Below are positions 10,081-21,327 of a stretch of DNA of 64,000 nt, piece after piece. The DNA is from JAWKWA01 sp041397765. GTDB lineage: Bacteria; Pseudomonadota; Alphaproteobacteria; Rhizobiales; Hyphomicrobiaceae. The stretch's first letter is position 1. Each line of letters starts with the position of its first letter. Under the pieces are notes generated by a model. That model did not search any database and was not told the DNA's origin. It saw only the letters and a program-made list of their open reading frames with translations. The stretch covers positions 62,001 to 126,000 of the forward strand of contig JAWKWA010000007.1 in assembly GCA_041397765.1 (NCBI GenBank), written 5' to 3'. Both the position numbers and the translations under genes were made by a program.

Positions 10081-10302
10081 CAAGACTCCTTCATGCGCGG
10101 TCGACGACGACGCGTTGCGTTCTGAGGCTCGAGACGTCTCGGGTACAGAATGCCGGACCCGGCCTGCCGTTCCCGCAGGCCACGGGCGCCGACGCCCGGG
10201 AAGACCCTTGCCTTGGTTGATGTGCCGCCGCTCGAGGCCGTCGGGGCTGCAAACCCGTCGTGGCCCCGGTCTCTGCGCGAATAGCGCCCTCGCCGCGAGC
10301 GG

Positions 10303-10941
10303 CTAGGCGCATCCACAAAGACCGGTCTTACGATTGATCAGATCGAGGGCCGCTCTGAACGCGCTTTCTATATCCAACCCCGTCGTGTCGAGCAAGAGCG
10401 CGTCGTCTGCGGCGCGCAAGGGGGCGGAGGCGCGATCGGCGTCGCGGCGGTCGCGCATGCGGATCTGCTCGTGGATCTCGGAGAAGTCGACATCCTCGCC
10501 GCGCGCCACGAGCTCGCGGAAACGGCGGGCGGCCCGCTCCTCGCTCGCGGCGGTGACGAAGATCTTCACCTCGGCATTGGGGCAGATGACCGTGCCGATG
10601 TCGCGCCCGTCGAGCACGGCGCCCGGCTGCCGCCGTGCGAAATCGCGCTGATATTCGAGCAGCGCCTGACGGACCTCGGGGATGCGGGCGACGACCGAGG
10701 CGTCCTCGCCGGCGGCGGCGTCGCGCAGCGCCGGATCGAGGAGGCTCGCCTCGTCGAGCGAGCGGGCGATGGCGACGCCGGCATGGCGGTCGTCCAGCCG
10801 CAGGCCCTCGCTGCGAAGCCGACGCGCCACCGCCCGATAGAGGAGACCGGTGTCGAGATGGTGGAAGCCGAGATGGCGGGCGATCAGCCGCGCCAGAGTG
10901 CCCTTGCCCGATGCCGCCGGTCCGTCGATGGCGATGATCAT
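10303..10941 (-). CDS. cmk: Cytidylate kinase
   Basis: Phosphorylates CMP and dCMP with ATP in the cytoplasm. The 212-aa product shows the P-loop GPAASGKGTLARLIA at residues 7-21, the family block HLDTGLLYRAVA, the CMP-binding LDGRDIGTVICPNA, and the lid RRFRELVARGEDVDF. The ATG overlaps the aroA stop by four bases (ATGA), so the two are translationally coupled. This coupling precedes rpsA in most relatives. Confidence 0.96.
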   Translation of the reverse strand: MIIAIDGPAASGKGTLARLIARHLGFHHLDTGLLYRAVARRLRSEGLRLDDRHAGVAIARSLDEASLLDPALRDAAAGEDASVVARIPEVRQALLEYQRDFARRQPGAVLDGRDIGTVICPNAEVKIFVTAASEERAARRFRELVARGEDVDFSEIHEQIRMRDRRDADRASAPLRAADDALLLDTTGLDIESAFRAALDLINRKTGLCGCA

Positions 10942-12287
10942 CTCTCGGTCCGGGCAAGCTGCTCGAGGCGGGCGCCGAGGCCGGTCATGAGGCCGACGAA
11001 TTCGGGGAAGCTGGTCTGGATCATGCCGACATCGTCGACCGTCATAGGCTGGCGGCTGGCGAGGCCGAGGGTCAGGAAGGCCATGGCGATGCGGTGGTCG
11101 AGATGGGTCTCGACCAGGCCGCCCCCCTCGACGCGGCCGTCGCCGCCATGGACGGTCAGACTGTCGCCTTCGACCTCGGCGCGAACGCCGGCGGCGGCAA
11201 GCCCTGCGGCGGTGGCCGCGAGCCGGTCGCTCTCCTTGGCCTTCAATTCGGCGAGGCCGTCCATGCGGGTGGTGCCACGAGCGAAGGCGGCGACGGCGGC
11301 GAGCACCGGATACTCGTCGATCATGGAGGGCGCGCGGGCCGCCGGCACGGTGACACCCGTCAGCGGACCGGCGCGCACGGTGAGGTCGGCGACGGCCTCG
11401 CCGCCCTCGGTGCGCTCGTTGGAGAAAGCGAGGTCGGCGCCCATCTCGGCGAGGGTCAGGTAGAAGCCGGTGCGGGTCGGATTGGCGAGGATGCCGCGGA
11501 TCGTCACCTTGGACCCCGGCACGATGGCGGCGGCGGCGGCCAGGAAGGCGGCCGAGCTCGGATCGCCGGGCACGACCACGTCGCGGCCACGAAGCTCGGC
11601 ATCTCCGCTGACGGTGATGTGGCGGGCGCCGTCCTTCTCCTCGATGCGGAGGCTGGCGCCGAAATGACGGAGCATGCGCTCGGTATGGTCGCGCGTCGCC
11701 TCGCGCTCGATGACGGTCGTCTCGCCCGGGGCATGGAGCCCCGCGAGCAGGACCGCCGATTTCACCTGAGCCGAGGGGACATCGAGCGCATAGACGATCG
11801 GGCGAAGCCGCGCGGAGCCACGGACCGTCATCGGCAGCGTGGTGCGGCCCGCCTCGAGCACCTCGAGCCCCATCTGCGAGAGCGGCTTCAGCACGCGGCC
11901 CATCGGGCGCTTCGACAAGGAGGCGTCGCCGGTGATCGTCACGGTCATGTCGTGGCCGGCGATGATGCCGAGCATCAGCCGCGTCCCGGTGCCGGAATTG
12001 CCGAAATCGAGCGGGCCCGAGGGCTCGACGAGGCCGCCGACACCGCGGCCGTGGACGACGAACTCGCCGCCTTCCTCGGCGATCGGCACGCCGAGGGCAA
12101 CGAGCACGTCGCGGGTGCCGAGCACGTCGCCCGAGCGCAGGAGCCCGCTCACCCGGGTGACGCCCGAGGCGAGCGCGCCGAACATCAGCGCACGGTGGGA
12201 CAGCGACTTGTCGCCCGGCAGGCGAACATCGCCGGCGAGCGGGCCCGACCGCGCGGATCGCATGGGGCTCGGAGTGGCATGATGCAT
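10938..12287 (-). CDS. aroA: 3-phosphoshikimate 1-carboxyvinyltransferase (EPSP synthase)
   Basis: Transfers enolpyruvyl from PEP to shikimate-3-phosphate in aromatic amino acid synthesis. The 449-aa product contains LPGDKSLSHRALMFGALASG (the PEP-site Lys-Ser), LDFGNSGTGTRLMLGIIAG, SAQVKSAVLLAGLHAPGET and the late KESDRLAATAAGL with LDHRIAMAF. The residue pattern LFGNSGTAT-like with Ala replaced by Gly (NSGTGTR) is the type associated in other bacteria with class II, glyphosate-tolerant enzymes; I infer this but cannot test it. The start MHHATPSP at 12287 was chosen over the longer frame to 12434. It is the first gene of the aroA-cmk pair and is divergent from the TIGR02300 gene. Confidence 0.95.
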   Translation of the reverse strand: MHHATPSPMRSARSGPLAGDVRLPGDKSLSHRALMFGALASGVTRVSGLLRSGDVLGTRDVLVALGVPIAEEGGEFVVHGRGVGGLVEPSGPLDFGNSGTGTRLMLGIIAGHDMTVTITGDASLSKRPMGRVLKPLSQMGLEVLEAGRTTLPMTVRGSARLRPIVYALDVPSAQVKSAVLLAGLHAPGETTVIEREATRDHTERMLRHFGASLRIEEKDGARHITVSGDAELRGRDVVVPGDPSSAAFLAAAAAIVPGSKVTIRGILANPTRTGFYLTLAEMGADLAFSNERTEGGEAVADLTVRAGPLTGVTVPAARAPSMIDEYPVLAAVAAFARGTTRMDGLAELKAKESDRLAATAAGLAAAGVRAEVEGDSLTVHGGDGRVEGGGLVETHLDHRIAMAFLTLGLASRQPMTVDDVGMIQTSFPEFVGLMTGLGARLEQLARTER

Positions 12288-12475
12288 GGCGCGATTTTCC
12301 CGGTCTCGGGCGGGGCCCGACGGCTCGGCTGGCGGAGCCTCAGATCGGGAGCGAGATGTGAAGCGCCGGCCGGCCGCTGTCAACGCCGGTTCCATGGCTC
12401 GATAGACTTTGACAGCCGCAAGGCCGCGTGGCAAACGGGCGGCAATCTCAGTACATCAGACGATGAGGAATCCGC

Positions 12476-12862
12476 ATGTCCCAGAAAGCGGCGCGGGGCA
12501 CGAAGCGCACATGCCGGTCCTGCGGGAGCCGGTTCTACGACCTCAACAGGGATCCGATCGCCTGCCCGATCTGCGGTGCCGAGCACGTCCAGGAGACGAG
12601 CAGCGGGCGCGGCGGTCCGGCCGCGGGCGAGGAGCCCGTGGCGCGCCCGGCGCGGGTGCCGGTCGCCAAGGAGGCGAGCCCGCCGGTCGCCGGCGAGGAT
12701 ATGCCCGAGGTGGTCGCCGACGATCTGGCCGATATCGAGGCCGACGACGCGGAGATCTCGAACGACGAGGAGGATACCTTCCTCGCCGAGGAGGAGGAGG
12801 AGGATTCCGACGTCGCCGACTTCATCGACGGACCCGTCGATGGCGACGAGGAAGAGAGCTGA
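12476..12862 (+). CDS. TIGR02300 family FYDLN-acid domain protein
   Basis: Small protein of 128 aa found almost only in alphaproteobacteria. The N-terminus carries two CxxC knuckles (Cys13/Cys16 and Cys30/Cys33) around the signature FYDLNRDPI, suggesting one bound zinc. The rest is strongly acidic, ending in a run of Glu and Asp. Divergent from aroA, with a 188-bp shared upstream region, which is the usual arrangement. The function is not known; the zinc knuckle plus acidic tail would fit a nucleic-acid or ribosome partner, but that is inference. Confidence 0.88.
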   Translation: MSQKAARGTKRTCRSCGSRFYDLNRDPIACPICGAEHVQETSSGRGGPAAGEEPVARPARVPVAKEASPPVAGEDMPEVVADDLADIEADDAEISNDEEDTFLAEEEEEDSDVADFIDGPVDGDEEES

Positions 12863-13082
12863 CGAGACGCGAGCGGCGCTGCGGGGCGTCCCGATGCCCA
12901 TGCTGCGGGCTTCTCGAGCGTGGGCCTCGGGGGCGCCGGGGCGGGCTCGAGCGGCCCGATAGCGCATCTCTCGCGAGGACTGCATCTCTCAGCAGGACTG
13001 CACCAAGGAGCACGATCCGGACGGGGCGGGCGATGGCATGGTCCGTGCCGCTCACCCCCGGACCTGCAGGAGATTTCGAGCG

Positions 13083-13808
13083 ATGAAGCTCACCGATTTC
13101 GAGGCGCTGACCTTCGACTGCTACGGCACGCTGATCGACTGGGAGACCGGCATCTGGAACGCTCTGCAGCCGCTCGTCACGCAGACGGGCCGGCAGATCG
13201 GCCGGGAGGAGGCGCTCGTCGAGTTCAGCGAGCACGAATCGGCGCAGGAGCACGACACGCCGTCGCTGCGCTACGACCAGCTCCTTTCGGCCACGCATGC
13301 CCGCATGGCGCGGGCCTATGGCGTGCGGGTGATCGCCGACATGAACATCCGGTTCGGCGGATCGGTGCCGGACTGGCCGGCCTTCACCGATTCGGCCGAG
13401 GCGCTCGCCTATCTGAAGCGGCACTACAAGCTCGTCATCCTGTCGAATGTCGACCGGACGAGCTTCGCCTCGTCCAACAAGAAGCTCGGCGTCACCTTCG
13501 ACGCGATCTACACCGCCGAGGATATCGGCTCCTACAAGCCGGATGCGGCCAATTTCGACTATCTGGTGCGGCACATGGCAAGCGATCTCGGCGTCGCCAA
13601 GGACAGGATCCTGCATACCGCGCAGAGCCTCTTTCACGACCATGTGCCGGCCGAGGCGGCCGGACTCGCCCGTTGCTGGATCAACCGGCGCGGCGAGAAA
13701 GGGCTCGGCTCGGGCGCGACCAAGGCGGTTGCGCGGATGCCGAAGGTGCATTTCGAGTTCCCGACGCTCGCGGCCATGGCCGAGGCGCACCGGAAGACGG
13801 CCGGTTGA
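13083..13808 (+). CDS. HAD-family type II haloacid dehalogenase-like hydrolase
   Basis: Cytoplasmic hydrolase of 241 aa. Motif I is FDCYGTLIDWE with the nucleophile Asp12; motif II is KLVILSNVDRTSF; motif III and IV are represented by EDIGSYKPDAANFDYL and the C-terminal metal-site region. This matches the L-2-haloacid dehalogenase branch, although HAD enzymes of this type often act on other phosphate or halide esters. ATG at 13083 follows GGAGATTTCGAGCG. It stands alone, between TIGR02300 and a convergent O-methyltransferase. Confidence 0.87.
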   Translation: MKLTDFEALTFDCYGTLIDWETGIWNALQPLVTQTGRQIGREEALVEFSEHESAQEHDTPSLRYDQLLSATHARMARAYGVRVIADMNIRFGGSVPDWPAFTDSAEALAYLKRHYKLVILSNVDRTSFASSNKKLGVTFDAIYTAEDIGSYKPDAANFDYLVRHMASDLGVAKDRILHTAQSLFHDHVPAEAAGLARCWINRRGEKGLGSGATKAVARMPKVHFEFPTLAAMAEAHRKTAG

Positions 13809-13981
13809 TCGCCGCCCGTCGCCTCTCTGTCGCAGTCACCATGGCATCCCTCGGCCCTGCCATGCCATCCGGCTGGCGAGCGCTGCGGCGCGCCGGCCGC
13901 GTCATCTCACGCGCCTCATAGGGTGAGGCCGAGACGACCGCTTCATCCGGCCTGCTTCATCGCGATCGCTGCACGATCGCT

Positions 13982-14647
13982 TCAAGATCGTCTCCGGGCG
14001 ATCGTCAGACCGTCGCCGACCGGCGTCATCACCATCTCGACGCGCTCGTCGTCGCGAATGATGCGATTGACCTCGCGGATGGCGAGGGTCGAGACGTCGC
14101 GATCCTCGGCGTCGATCACCGCCCCCGACCACAGCACGTTGTCGACGAGGACGAGGCCGCCCTGCCTGACGAGGGCGAGCGCCTGCTCGTAATAGCGCGG
14201 ATAGGGCTTCTTGTTGGCGTCGACGAAAGCCATGTCGAAGGAGCCCGACGCGCCGTCGGCGATCATGGCATCGAGCGTCTCGACGGCGGGGCCGAGCCGG
14301 ACCTCGATCTTTTCCTCGACGCCGGCCTCGCGCCAGAAGGGCCGCCCGATCTCGGGAAAGCGCGGCTCGAGTTCGCAGGTGACGATGCGGCCGTCGTCCG
14401 GCAGGGCGCTCGCCATCCACAGCGTGCCATAGCCGATGAAGGTGCCGATCTCGAGATAGCGCCGGACGCCGGCGATCCGCGCCAGGAGCGCCATGAACTG
14501 GCCCTGCTGGGGGGCGACCTGCATGCCGGCATCGGGATCGCCGGTCATGGTCTCGCGGAGCCGCCGGAAGATGTCGGGTTCGGGACGGTTGTGGGCGGCG
14601 AGATAGTCGATGAGGGCGGGGGTGAGCTGGATGTGGTCGAGCGACAT
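13982..14647 (-). CDS. SAM-dependent class I O-methyltransferase
   Basis: A 221-aa enzyme of the caffeoyl-CoA O-methyltransferase family (PF01596). It shows the SAM loop RYLEIGTFIGYGTLWMA, the acidic SAM contact TCELEPRFPEIG, the metal-site FVDANKKPYPRYYE and DNVLWSGAVID. Bacterial members methylate catechol-like substrates with a divalent metal; the substrate here cannot be told. ATG at 14647 reads MSLDHIQLTPALIDYL. Divergent from the unrecognised gene at 14851. Confidence 0.88.
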   Translation of the reverse strand: MSLDHIQLTPALIDYLAAHNRPEPDIFRRLRETMTGDPDAGMQVAPQQGQFMALLARIAGVRRYLEIGTFIGYGTLWMASALPDDGRIVTCELEPRFPEIGRPFWREAGVEEKIEVRLGPAVETLDAMIADGASGSFDMAFVDANKKPYPRYYEQALALVRQGGLVLVDNVLWSGAVIDAEDRDVSTLAIREVNRIIRDDERVEMVMTPVGDGLTIARRRS

Positions 14648-14850
14648 GACAGGCTCCGTGAGGGGATGGGGCGGGGTCCGAGGTTAGCCGTCCCCGGCAG
14701 CAACCGCCACAGGGCTCGAGGTAAGGGGGAGAGCCCGGCCAATTTCTCCTCAGGACGCTATGCCTTGTTCCGCAGGGGAGAAATTTTATTGCGACCGCGT
14801 AAGACCGGGGGCTATTTTCGCAGTCCTTTGGTGTTGCGTCGGGGGATGCG

Positions 14851-16173
14851 ATGTCGTGCGGGGGCAATGATCTGCTTTGTCACTTGGCTGAATGGGCGGC
14901 GGAGCATGGGGAGGATGCCGGCCGGCTGGCCGGCCCAGGGATCGCATACCTCGCAGATACCTTCGGGGCGGGCAGCATGTTCCAGCAAACGCTCAAGGAA
15001 CGTCTGCCGAACATCGTTGCTGCTGTCAGCATAGCATTTGCGATCTGGCGTTGGTGGCTATACCGGGAGAAGACGCTGCACCTGCGTCTCGACAAGTACA
15101 TTCTGCAATCCGATCAACGGCTCGGTCCTGCCGGCGATCAGATCGTCGAGGCACTTCTGCGTCCGGGGCGACTGGTCGCCCTGCCGCAGCCGACGTTCGC
15201 GCGCGAGATTTCTGGCATCCTCGGTCGGCACTGGAAGGTGCGGAAGGGGGTCGAGGACCATGTCAGGACGAGACTGGAGAAGGGTTTTCCAAGTTTTCTC
15301 GACCGCAAGAGCTCCGCAGAGGCCGCCGTCGATTCCCTCAATCAGCAGCACGCACATCTTCTCACCATCCAAGGCGCGCTTGCGGTCTGCCGAGCGAGAC
15401 AGGCCAAAAAGGCTTCGCGCCGACGCGATCACGACGCTGTGGCACTTCGCTACTTCGAGGAGGTGGTGAAGCTGCCGGGCCGCAAGCAAGATGCCAAGGC
15501 GCACGAGCTCATCGCTCAGCAATTGTTCAGGCTCGGCAAGCGTCCATATGCTCTTGCAGCCTATAAGGATCTCGAGCGGATCGCTTCCGACCTGCCACAT
15601 CGCAGGGAACGGGAGATGACGATGGCGCGGGCCAGCCGCTTCATCGCGCAGATTCACCAGATCGAGGCCCGCGGAGGAAGTCTCAACGCCTATGCCGCCA
15701 TCCAAACCGCGCTAGAGCGGTCGGCGCCTCATGCTTTCGCGGTCTGCGAATGGGATGCGCTTGAAAACGTCGAGATGCATTACGTGTGCGCCTATATTGC
15801 GCATCGTCTGAATTATACGGTCGTACGCAGCCAACAGCTCGATCTCGCCTGGAAACTATTTAATGAGCGACTAGAGCCGCTTCTCGTGAAGGGTTGGAGG
15901 TTTTCAAGGCCTGCCGGTACCTTGAAGGGGCAGTCGGCCGTCACTCTGCGGAGCGAGGCGAAACGGATGCGGGCCCGGCTGCGCAATGCGAAGGCGAGGC
16001 TCGGGAACGGCAATCCCGTGCCGTTCGATGAACCTTGGCTCGGTATCGAGAACGCTCCTGGAACGCTTTCCGCCGCCAGATCAACCGAGGTGGGCGAGAA
16101 GCCAGCCGCCGGCATAGGCGAGGCCGCCGGCCAGGAGGCCATTGGCAAGGCTCCTGAGCAGCACCCAGTCTAG
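14851..16173 (+). CDS. Unrecognised membrane-anchored protein
   Basis: I do not recognise this 440-aa protein. A single hydrophobic stretch lies at residues ~50-66 (NIVAAVSIAFAIWRWWLY), followed by a largely helical, Arg/Lys- and Glu-rich body. Alternating Ala/Leu helices around residues 195-260 (AVALRYFEEVVKL, AHELIAQQLFRLGKR, YALAAYKDLERIA) look like TPR or SEL-type helical hairpins. A start at ATG 14851 follows GGGGATGCG. Codon use and GC are lower than in the neighbours, pointing to acquisition. The 3' end runs ~90 bp into the 3' end of a convergent membrane-protein gene, so the last ~31 residues are antisense to it and may not be ancestral. Confidence 0.7.
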   Translation: MSCGGNDLLCHLAEWAAEHGEDAGRLAGPGIAYLADTFGAGSMFQQTLKERLPNIVAAVSIAFAIWRWWLYREKTLHLRLDKYILQSDQRLGPAGDQIVEALLRPGRLVALPQPTFAREISGILGRHWKVRKGVEDHVRTRLEKGFPSFLDRKSSAEAAVDSLNQQHAHLLTIQGALAVCRARQAKKASRRRDHDAVALRYFEEVVKLPGRKQDAKAHELIAQQLFRLGKRPYALAAYKDLERIASDLPHRREREMTMARASRFIAQIHQIEARGGSLNAYAAIQTALERSAPHAFAVCEWDALENVEMHYVCAYIAHRLNYTVVRSQQLDLAWKLFNERLEPLLVKGWRFSRPAGTLKGQSAVTLRSEAKRMRARLRNAKARLGNGNPVPFDEPWLGIENAPGTLSAARSTEVGEKPAAGIGEAAGQEAIGKAPEQHPV

Positions 16174-16332
16174 AAGCCGGGTCAGGCCAAGGCCGCGGGC
16201 CCTCTCGTAGTGGCGCTGGTGCTCGGCATAGGAGAGCGAGGCAAGTGCGATGGCTGTGGCGGCGATCGCCCAAGGTGCAAGTCCGGCGAGGCCCGACAGC
16301 GCGGCGCCGAGTATGGCGAGATAGGACAGCAT
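16081..16332 (-). CDS. Small inner-membrane protein
   Basis: An 83-aa product with two to three hydrophobic segments, roughly residues 2-20, 19-36 and 60-80, separated by a charged loop YAEHQRHYERARG. I have no family name for it. The ATG at 16332 was chosen because the preceding in-frame stretch is Arg-rich and unlike protein. It overlaps the end of the convergent gene at 14851 by ~93 bp. It is divergent from atpH. Confidence 0.6.
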   Translation of the reverse strand: MLSYLAILGAALSGLAGLAPWAIAATAIALASLSYAEHQRHYERARGLGLTRLLDWVLLRSLANGLLAGGLAYAGGWLLAHLG

Positions 16333-16708
16333 GGCAACCGGCTCCTCGGCCGCCACGCCTGACGGTAAAGGCGACCCCCGGAACCTTCGTCGCCGGATTC
16401 GGGCTCGAGCTCCAGTGTCGGGCAAGGACGTTTCGAGGTTGTCCCCGGCGGCTTGCCGGCCCGCCGGCGGAGGTGGCTCCGGCCTCTCGCGGTCGGTTTG
16501 TCCAAACCTGCGTCAAAGGGTGGAGAGAGGGCGTATTGCCCGGCGCGGGACCCCATGCTAGACGAACCCGACTTCGAGGGGGTGCCGGCGTCGGACCCGC
16601 CCCCTTTCAGCGTGCGCTGAAATCCTGAAAAGCGCAGACTTACAGGGGCAACCTGGCTGCCGTTTCCTCAAGGGGGCGGCGCCACTGGGCGGGGCGAGAG
16701 CTTTAACC
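16333..16708. promoter_or_regulatory. Upstream region of the F1 ATP synthase operon
   Basis: No gene is supported here. An 18-base inverted repeat TTTCAGCGTGCGCTGAAA (16605-16622) lies ~85 bp before atpH and could form a 7-bp hairpin in the leader. The operon promoter is expected in this stretch, but I cannot place it confidently. Confidence 0.45.
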
Positions 16709-17268
16709 GTGGCAGGCGACGACAATTCCGTGACGGGCGTGGCGGGCCGATATGCCTCCGCCCTGTTCGATCTGGCCCGCGAGACCAATGCGGTCGACCA
16801 GATCCTCACCGATCTGAAGGGCTTCGAGACCATGCTCGGCGAGAGCCGGGACCTTGAGCGTCTCGTCAGGAGCCCGGTGTTCTCCGCCGACGAGCAGGCC
16901 CGCGCGCTCGACCAGGTGCTCGCCAAGGCGGGTATGACGCCGCTGACGCGCAATTTCTTCGGGCTGCTCGCCCGCAACCGCCGGCTGTTCGTCGCCGGCG
17001 ACATCGTCAAGGCGTTCAAGGCGCTGGTGGCGGCCATGCGCCGGCAGGTTTCGGCCGAGGTGACGTCGGCCGTGCCGCTCGGCGCCGATCAGATCAAGGC
17101 GCTCACCGATACGCTGAAGGCCTCCGTCGGACGGGACGTCCAGCTCACCGCGAAAGTCGATCCGGCAATCCTCGGCGGCCTCGTCGTCAAGGTCGGCAGC
17201 CGGATGATCGACAGCTCGCTGAAGACCAAGCTCAACAATCTCAAATTTGCGATGAAAGAGGTTCGCTG

Positions 17269-17269
<1 letters not shown>
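16709..17269 (+). CDS. atpH: ATP synthase F1 delta subunit
   Basis: Peripheral-stalk subunit linking F1 to Fo (OSCP-like). The 186-aa product shows GVAGRYASALFDLARE at the N-terminus and the C-terminal VDPAILGGLVVKVGSRMIDSSLKTKL signature region of the family. The start is GTG (16709). The stop overlaps the atpA ATG (TGATG), so the first two genes of atpHAGDC are coupled. Intact. Confidence 0.96.
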
Positions 17270-18800
<1,531 letters not shown>

Positions 18801-18854
18801 CCGCGGCGTCATAGCTGAAACCGGAACCAACTGGCGAATCGGACGGGGAGCGTC

Positions 18855-19742
18855 ATGGCCAGCCTCAAGGAAATGCGCAGCCGCATCGCCTCGGTGAAGG
18901 CGACGCAGAAGATCACCAAGGCCATGCAGATGGTGGCCGCGGCGAAGCTGCGCCGGGCCCAGGAGGCCGCGGTCGCCGCCCGTCCCTATGCCGAGCGCAT
19001 GGATCGGGTGCTCGCCAGCCTCGCGCGCCGCGCCGCCGGCCGCGAGGGCGTGTCGCCCCTGCTGGTCGGCAACGGACGCGACAAGGTGCATCTCTTGATC
19101 GTCGCCACGGCCGAGCGCGGGCTGTGCGGCGCCTTCAACACCAATATCGCCCGGCTCGCCCGCGAGCACGCACGCCGGCTGATCGCCTCCGGCCGGGAGG
19201 TCAAGATCCTGTGCATCGGCCGCAAGGGCTATGACCAGTTGCGCCGCGAGTTCCAGCGCAACATCATCGAGACGATCGACCTGAGGGGCGCAAAGCGCCT
19301 CGGCTTCGAGCACGCCAAGCCGATCGGCGAGAAGGTTCTCGCCATGTTCGACAAGGGCGAGTTCGACGTCGCGACGCTGTTCTTCTCGCAGTTCCGCTCG
19401 GTGATCTCGCAGGTGCCGACGGCGCTGCAGCTCATCCCCGCCAAGATCGGCGAGGAAGGCGAGGCTGGCGGCTCGCGCGGCGTGCAGGCGATGACGGAGT
19501 ACGAGCCGGAGGAGGACCAGATCCTCTCCTATCTGCTGCCGCTCAACATCTCGACGCAGGTCTTCCGGGCGCTGCTCGAGAACGCCGCCTCCGAGCAAGG
19601 CAGCCGTATGACCGCCATGGACAATGCCACGCGCAATGCCGGCGACATGATCAACCGCCTGACGATCACCTATAACCGCACGCGACAGGCGCAGATCACC
19701 AAGGAGCTGATCGAGATCATCTCGGGTGCCGAGGCGGTCTAG
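18855..19742 (+). CDS. atpG: ATP synthase F1 gamma subunit
   Basis: Central rotor shaft. The 295-aa product opens MASLKEMRSRIASVKATQKI, has AAAKLRRAQEAA and GLCGAFNTNIAR, and ends in MDNATRNAGDMINRLTITYN followed by QITKELIEIISGA, the conserved C-terminal helix. Completely intact although it lies between two heavily interrupted genes. That contrast matters for deciding whether those interruptions are real. Confidence 0.97.
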   Translation: MASLKEMRSRIASVKATQKITKAMQMVAAAKLRRAQEAAVAARPYAERMDRVLASLARRAAGREGVSPLLVGNGRDKVHLLIVATAERGLCGAFNTNIARLAREHARRLIASGREVKILCIGRKGYDQLRREFQRNIIETIDLRGAKRLGFEHAKPIGEKVLAMFDKGEFDVATLFFSQFRSVISQVPTALQLIPAKIGEEGEAGGSRGVQAMTEYEPEEDQILSYLLPLNISTQVFRALLENAASEQGSRMTAMDNATRNAGDMINRLTITYNRTRQAQITKELIEIISGAEAV

Positions 19743-19839
19743 CGCCAAAGCCGGTACGAGCTCGATAGCCAGGTTTTCAATCCACGCGGCCGCGACCGGC
19801 CGCCGACAATTCCGACGGACGAGGACAACACAACGAGCG

Positions 19840-21271
19840 ATGGCTGAGAAGAAGATCGGACGGATCAGGCAGGTGATGGGCGCGGTCGTCGACGTGCAGT
19901 TCGACGAGCATCTGCCCGAGATTCTGAACGCGCTCGAGACCACCAATCAGGGCACGCGACTCGTGCTCGAAGTCGCCCAGCACCTCGGCGAGAACACGGT
20001 CCGCACCATCGCCATGGACTCGACCGAGGGCCTCGTGCGCGGTCAGGAAGCCGACACCGCTCTGGCGATCATGGTGCCGGTCGGCGACGAGACGCTCGGG
20101 CGGATCATCAACGTGGTCGGCGATCCGGTCGACGAGGCCGGCCCCGTGAAGGCTGGGTGCCGACCGCCGGCCGATCCATGCCGCCGCGCCGACTTTCGTC
20201 GACCAGTCGACGGAAGCGGAGATCCTCGTCACCGGCATCAAGGTCGTCGACCTGTTGGCGCCCTATGCCAAGGGCGGCAAGATCGGCCCACCTGGGGCGC
20301 GGGCGTCGGCAAGACCGTGCTCATCATGGAGCTGATCAACAACGCTTCGTTGTGGCGCCCATGGCGGCTTCTCGGTGTTCGCCGGCGTCGGCGAGCGCAC
20401 GCGCGAGGGCAACGATCTCTATCACGAGATGATCGATCTGGGCGTCAACAAGGACCCTAAAGCTGCCGGCTCGGCGGCGGCTCCAAACGCGCGCTCGTCT
20501 ATGGTCAGATGAAGAGCTGCCGGGCGCGCGTGCCTGGTCGCGCTGTCGGGCCTCACGGTCGCCGAGCATTTCCGCGACCAGGGCCAGGACGTGCTGTTCT
20601 TCGTCGACAACATCTTCCGCTTCACGCAGGCGGGCCTGGAAGTGTCGGCGCTGCTCGGCCGCATCCCTCGGCGGTCGGCTATCAGCCGACGCTCGCCACC
20701 GACATGGGGGCGCTGCAGGAGCGCATCACCACGACGCAGAAGGGCTCGATCACCTCGGTGCAGGCGACCACGTGCCCGCCGACGACCTCGACCGATCCGC
20801 GCCGGCCACCTCCTTCGCCCATCTCGATGCGACCACCGTGCTGTCGCGCCAGATCGCGGAGAAGGGCATCTATCCGGCGGTCGATCTGCTCGACTCGACC
20901 TCGCGCATGCTCGATCCACGGATCGTCGGCGAGGAGCACTACCAGGTCGCCCGGCAGGGTGCAGCAGATCCTGCAGCGCTACAAGTCGCTCCAGGACATC
21001 ATCGCCATTCTGGGCATGGACGAGCTGTCGGAAGAGGACAAGCTGGCGGTGGCGCGCGCCCGCAAGATCGAGCGCTTCTCTCCCAGCCCTTCCATGTCGC
21101 GGAGGTGTTCCATCGGCTCGCCCGGCAAGCTCGTGAACCTCGCCGACACCATCAAGGGCTTCAAGGACTGTGCAACGGCGACCGCTACCCGCCGGAGCCG
21201 GCCTCTACATGGTCGGCACCATCGACGAGGCGATCGAGAAGGCGCAGCGTCTGGCGGCCGAGGCGGCCTGA
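19840..21271 (+). CDS. atpD: ATP synthase F1 beta subunit, multiply frameshifted
   Basis: Catalytic subunit of F1. The first ~100 codons are clean (GRIRQVMGAVVDVQFDE to PVGDETLGRIINVVGDPVDE). From ~20150 the frame changes about a dozen times, and recognisable blocks appear in rotating frames: EAEILVTGIKVVDLLAPYAK, a damaged P-loop TWGAGVGKTVLIMELINN, GGFSVFAGVGERTREGNDLY, DVLFFVDNIFRFTQAG, LATDMGALQERITTTQKGS, SRMLDPRIVGEEHYQVARQ, and IDEAIEKAQRLAAEAA before the stop. Several sites are single-base changes in homopolymers (CCC for CCCC at ~20668, an added G at ~20957); others combine substitutions with 4-base gains (~20150, ~20345). As written it could not encode a working subunit. Confidence 0.92.
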
Positions 21272-21327
21272 TCGCAGGCATGCGCACGTCAGGCTCTTGG
21301 CCGTGACGGCTGATCGAGAGACAGGTC

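Noticed and set aside
12863..13082. Possible tRNA or small RNA between TIGR02300 and the dehalogenase
   Set aside because: No cloverleaf or stable structure found; only short GC-rich inverted words.
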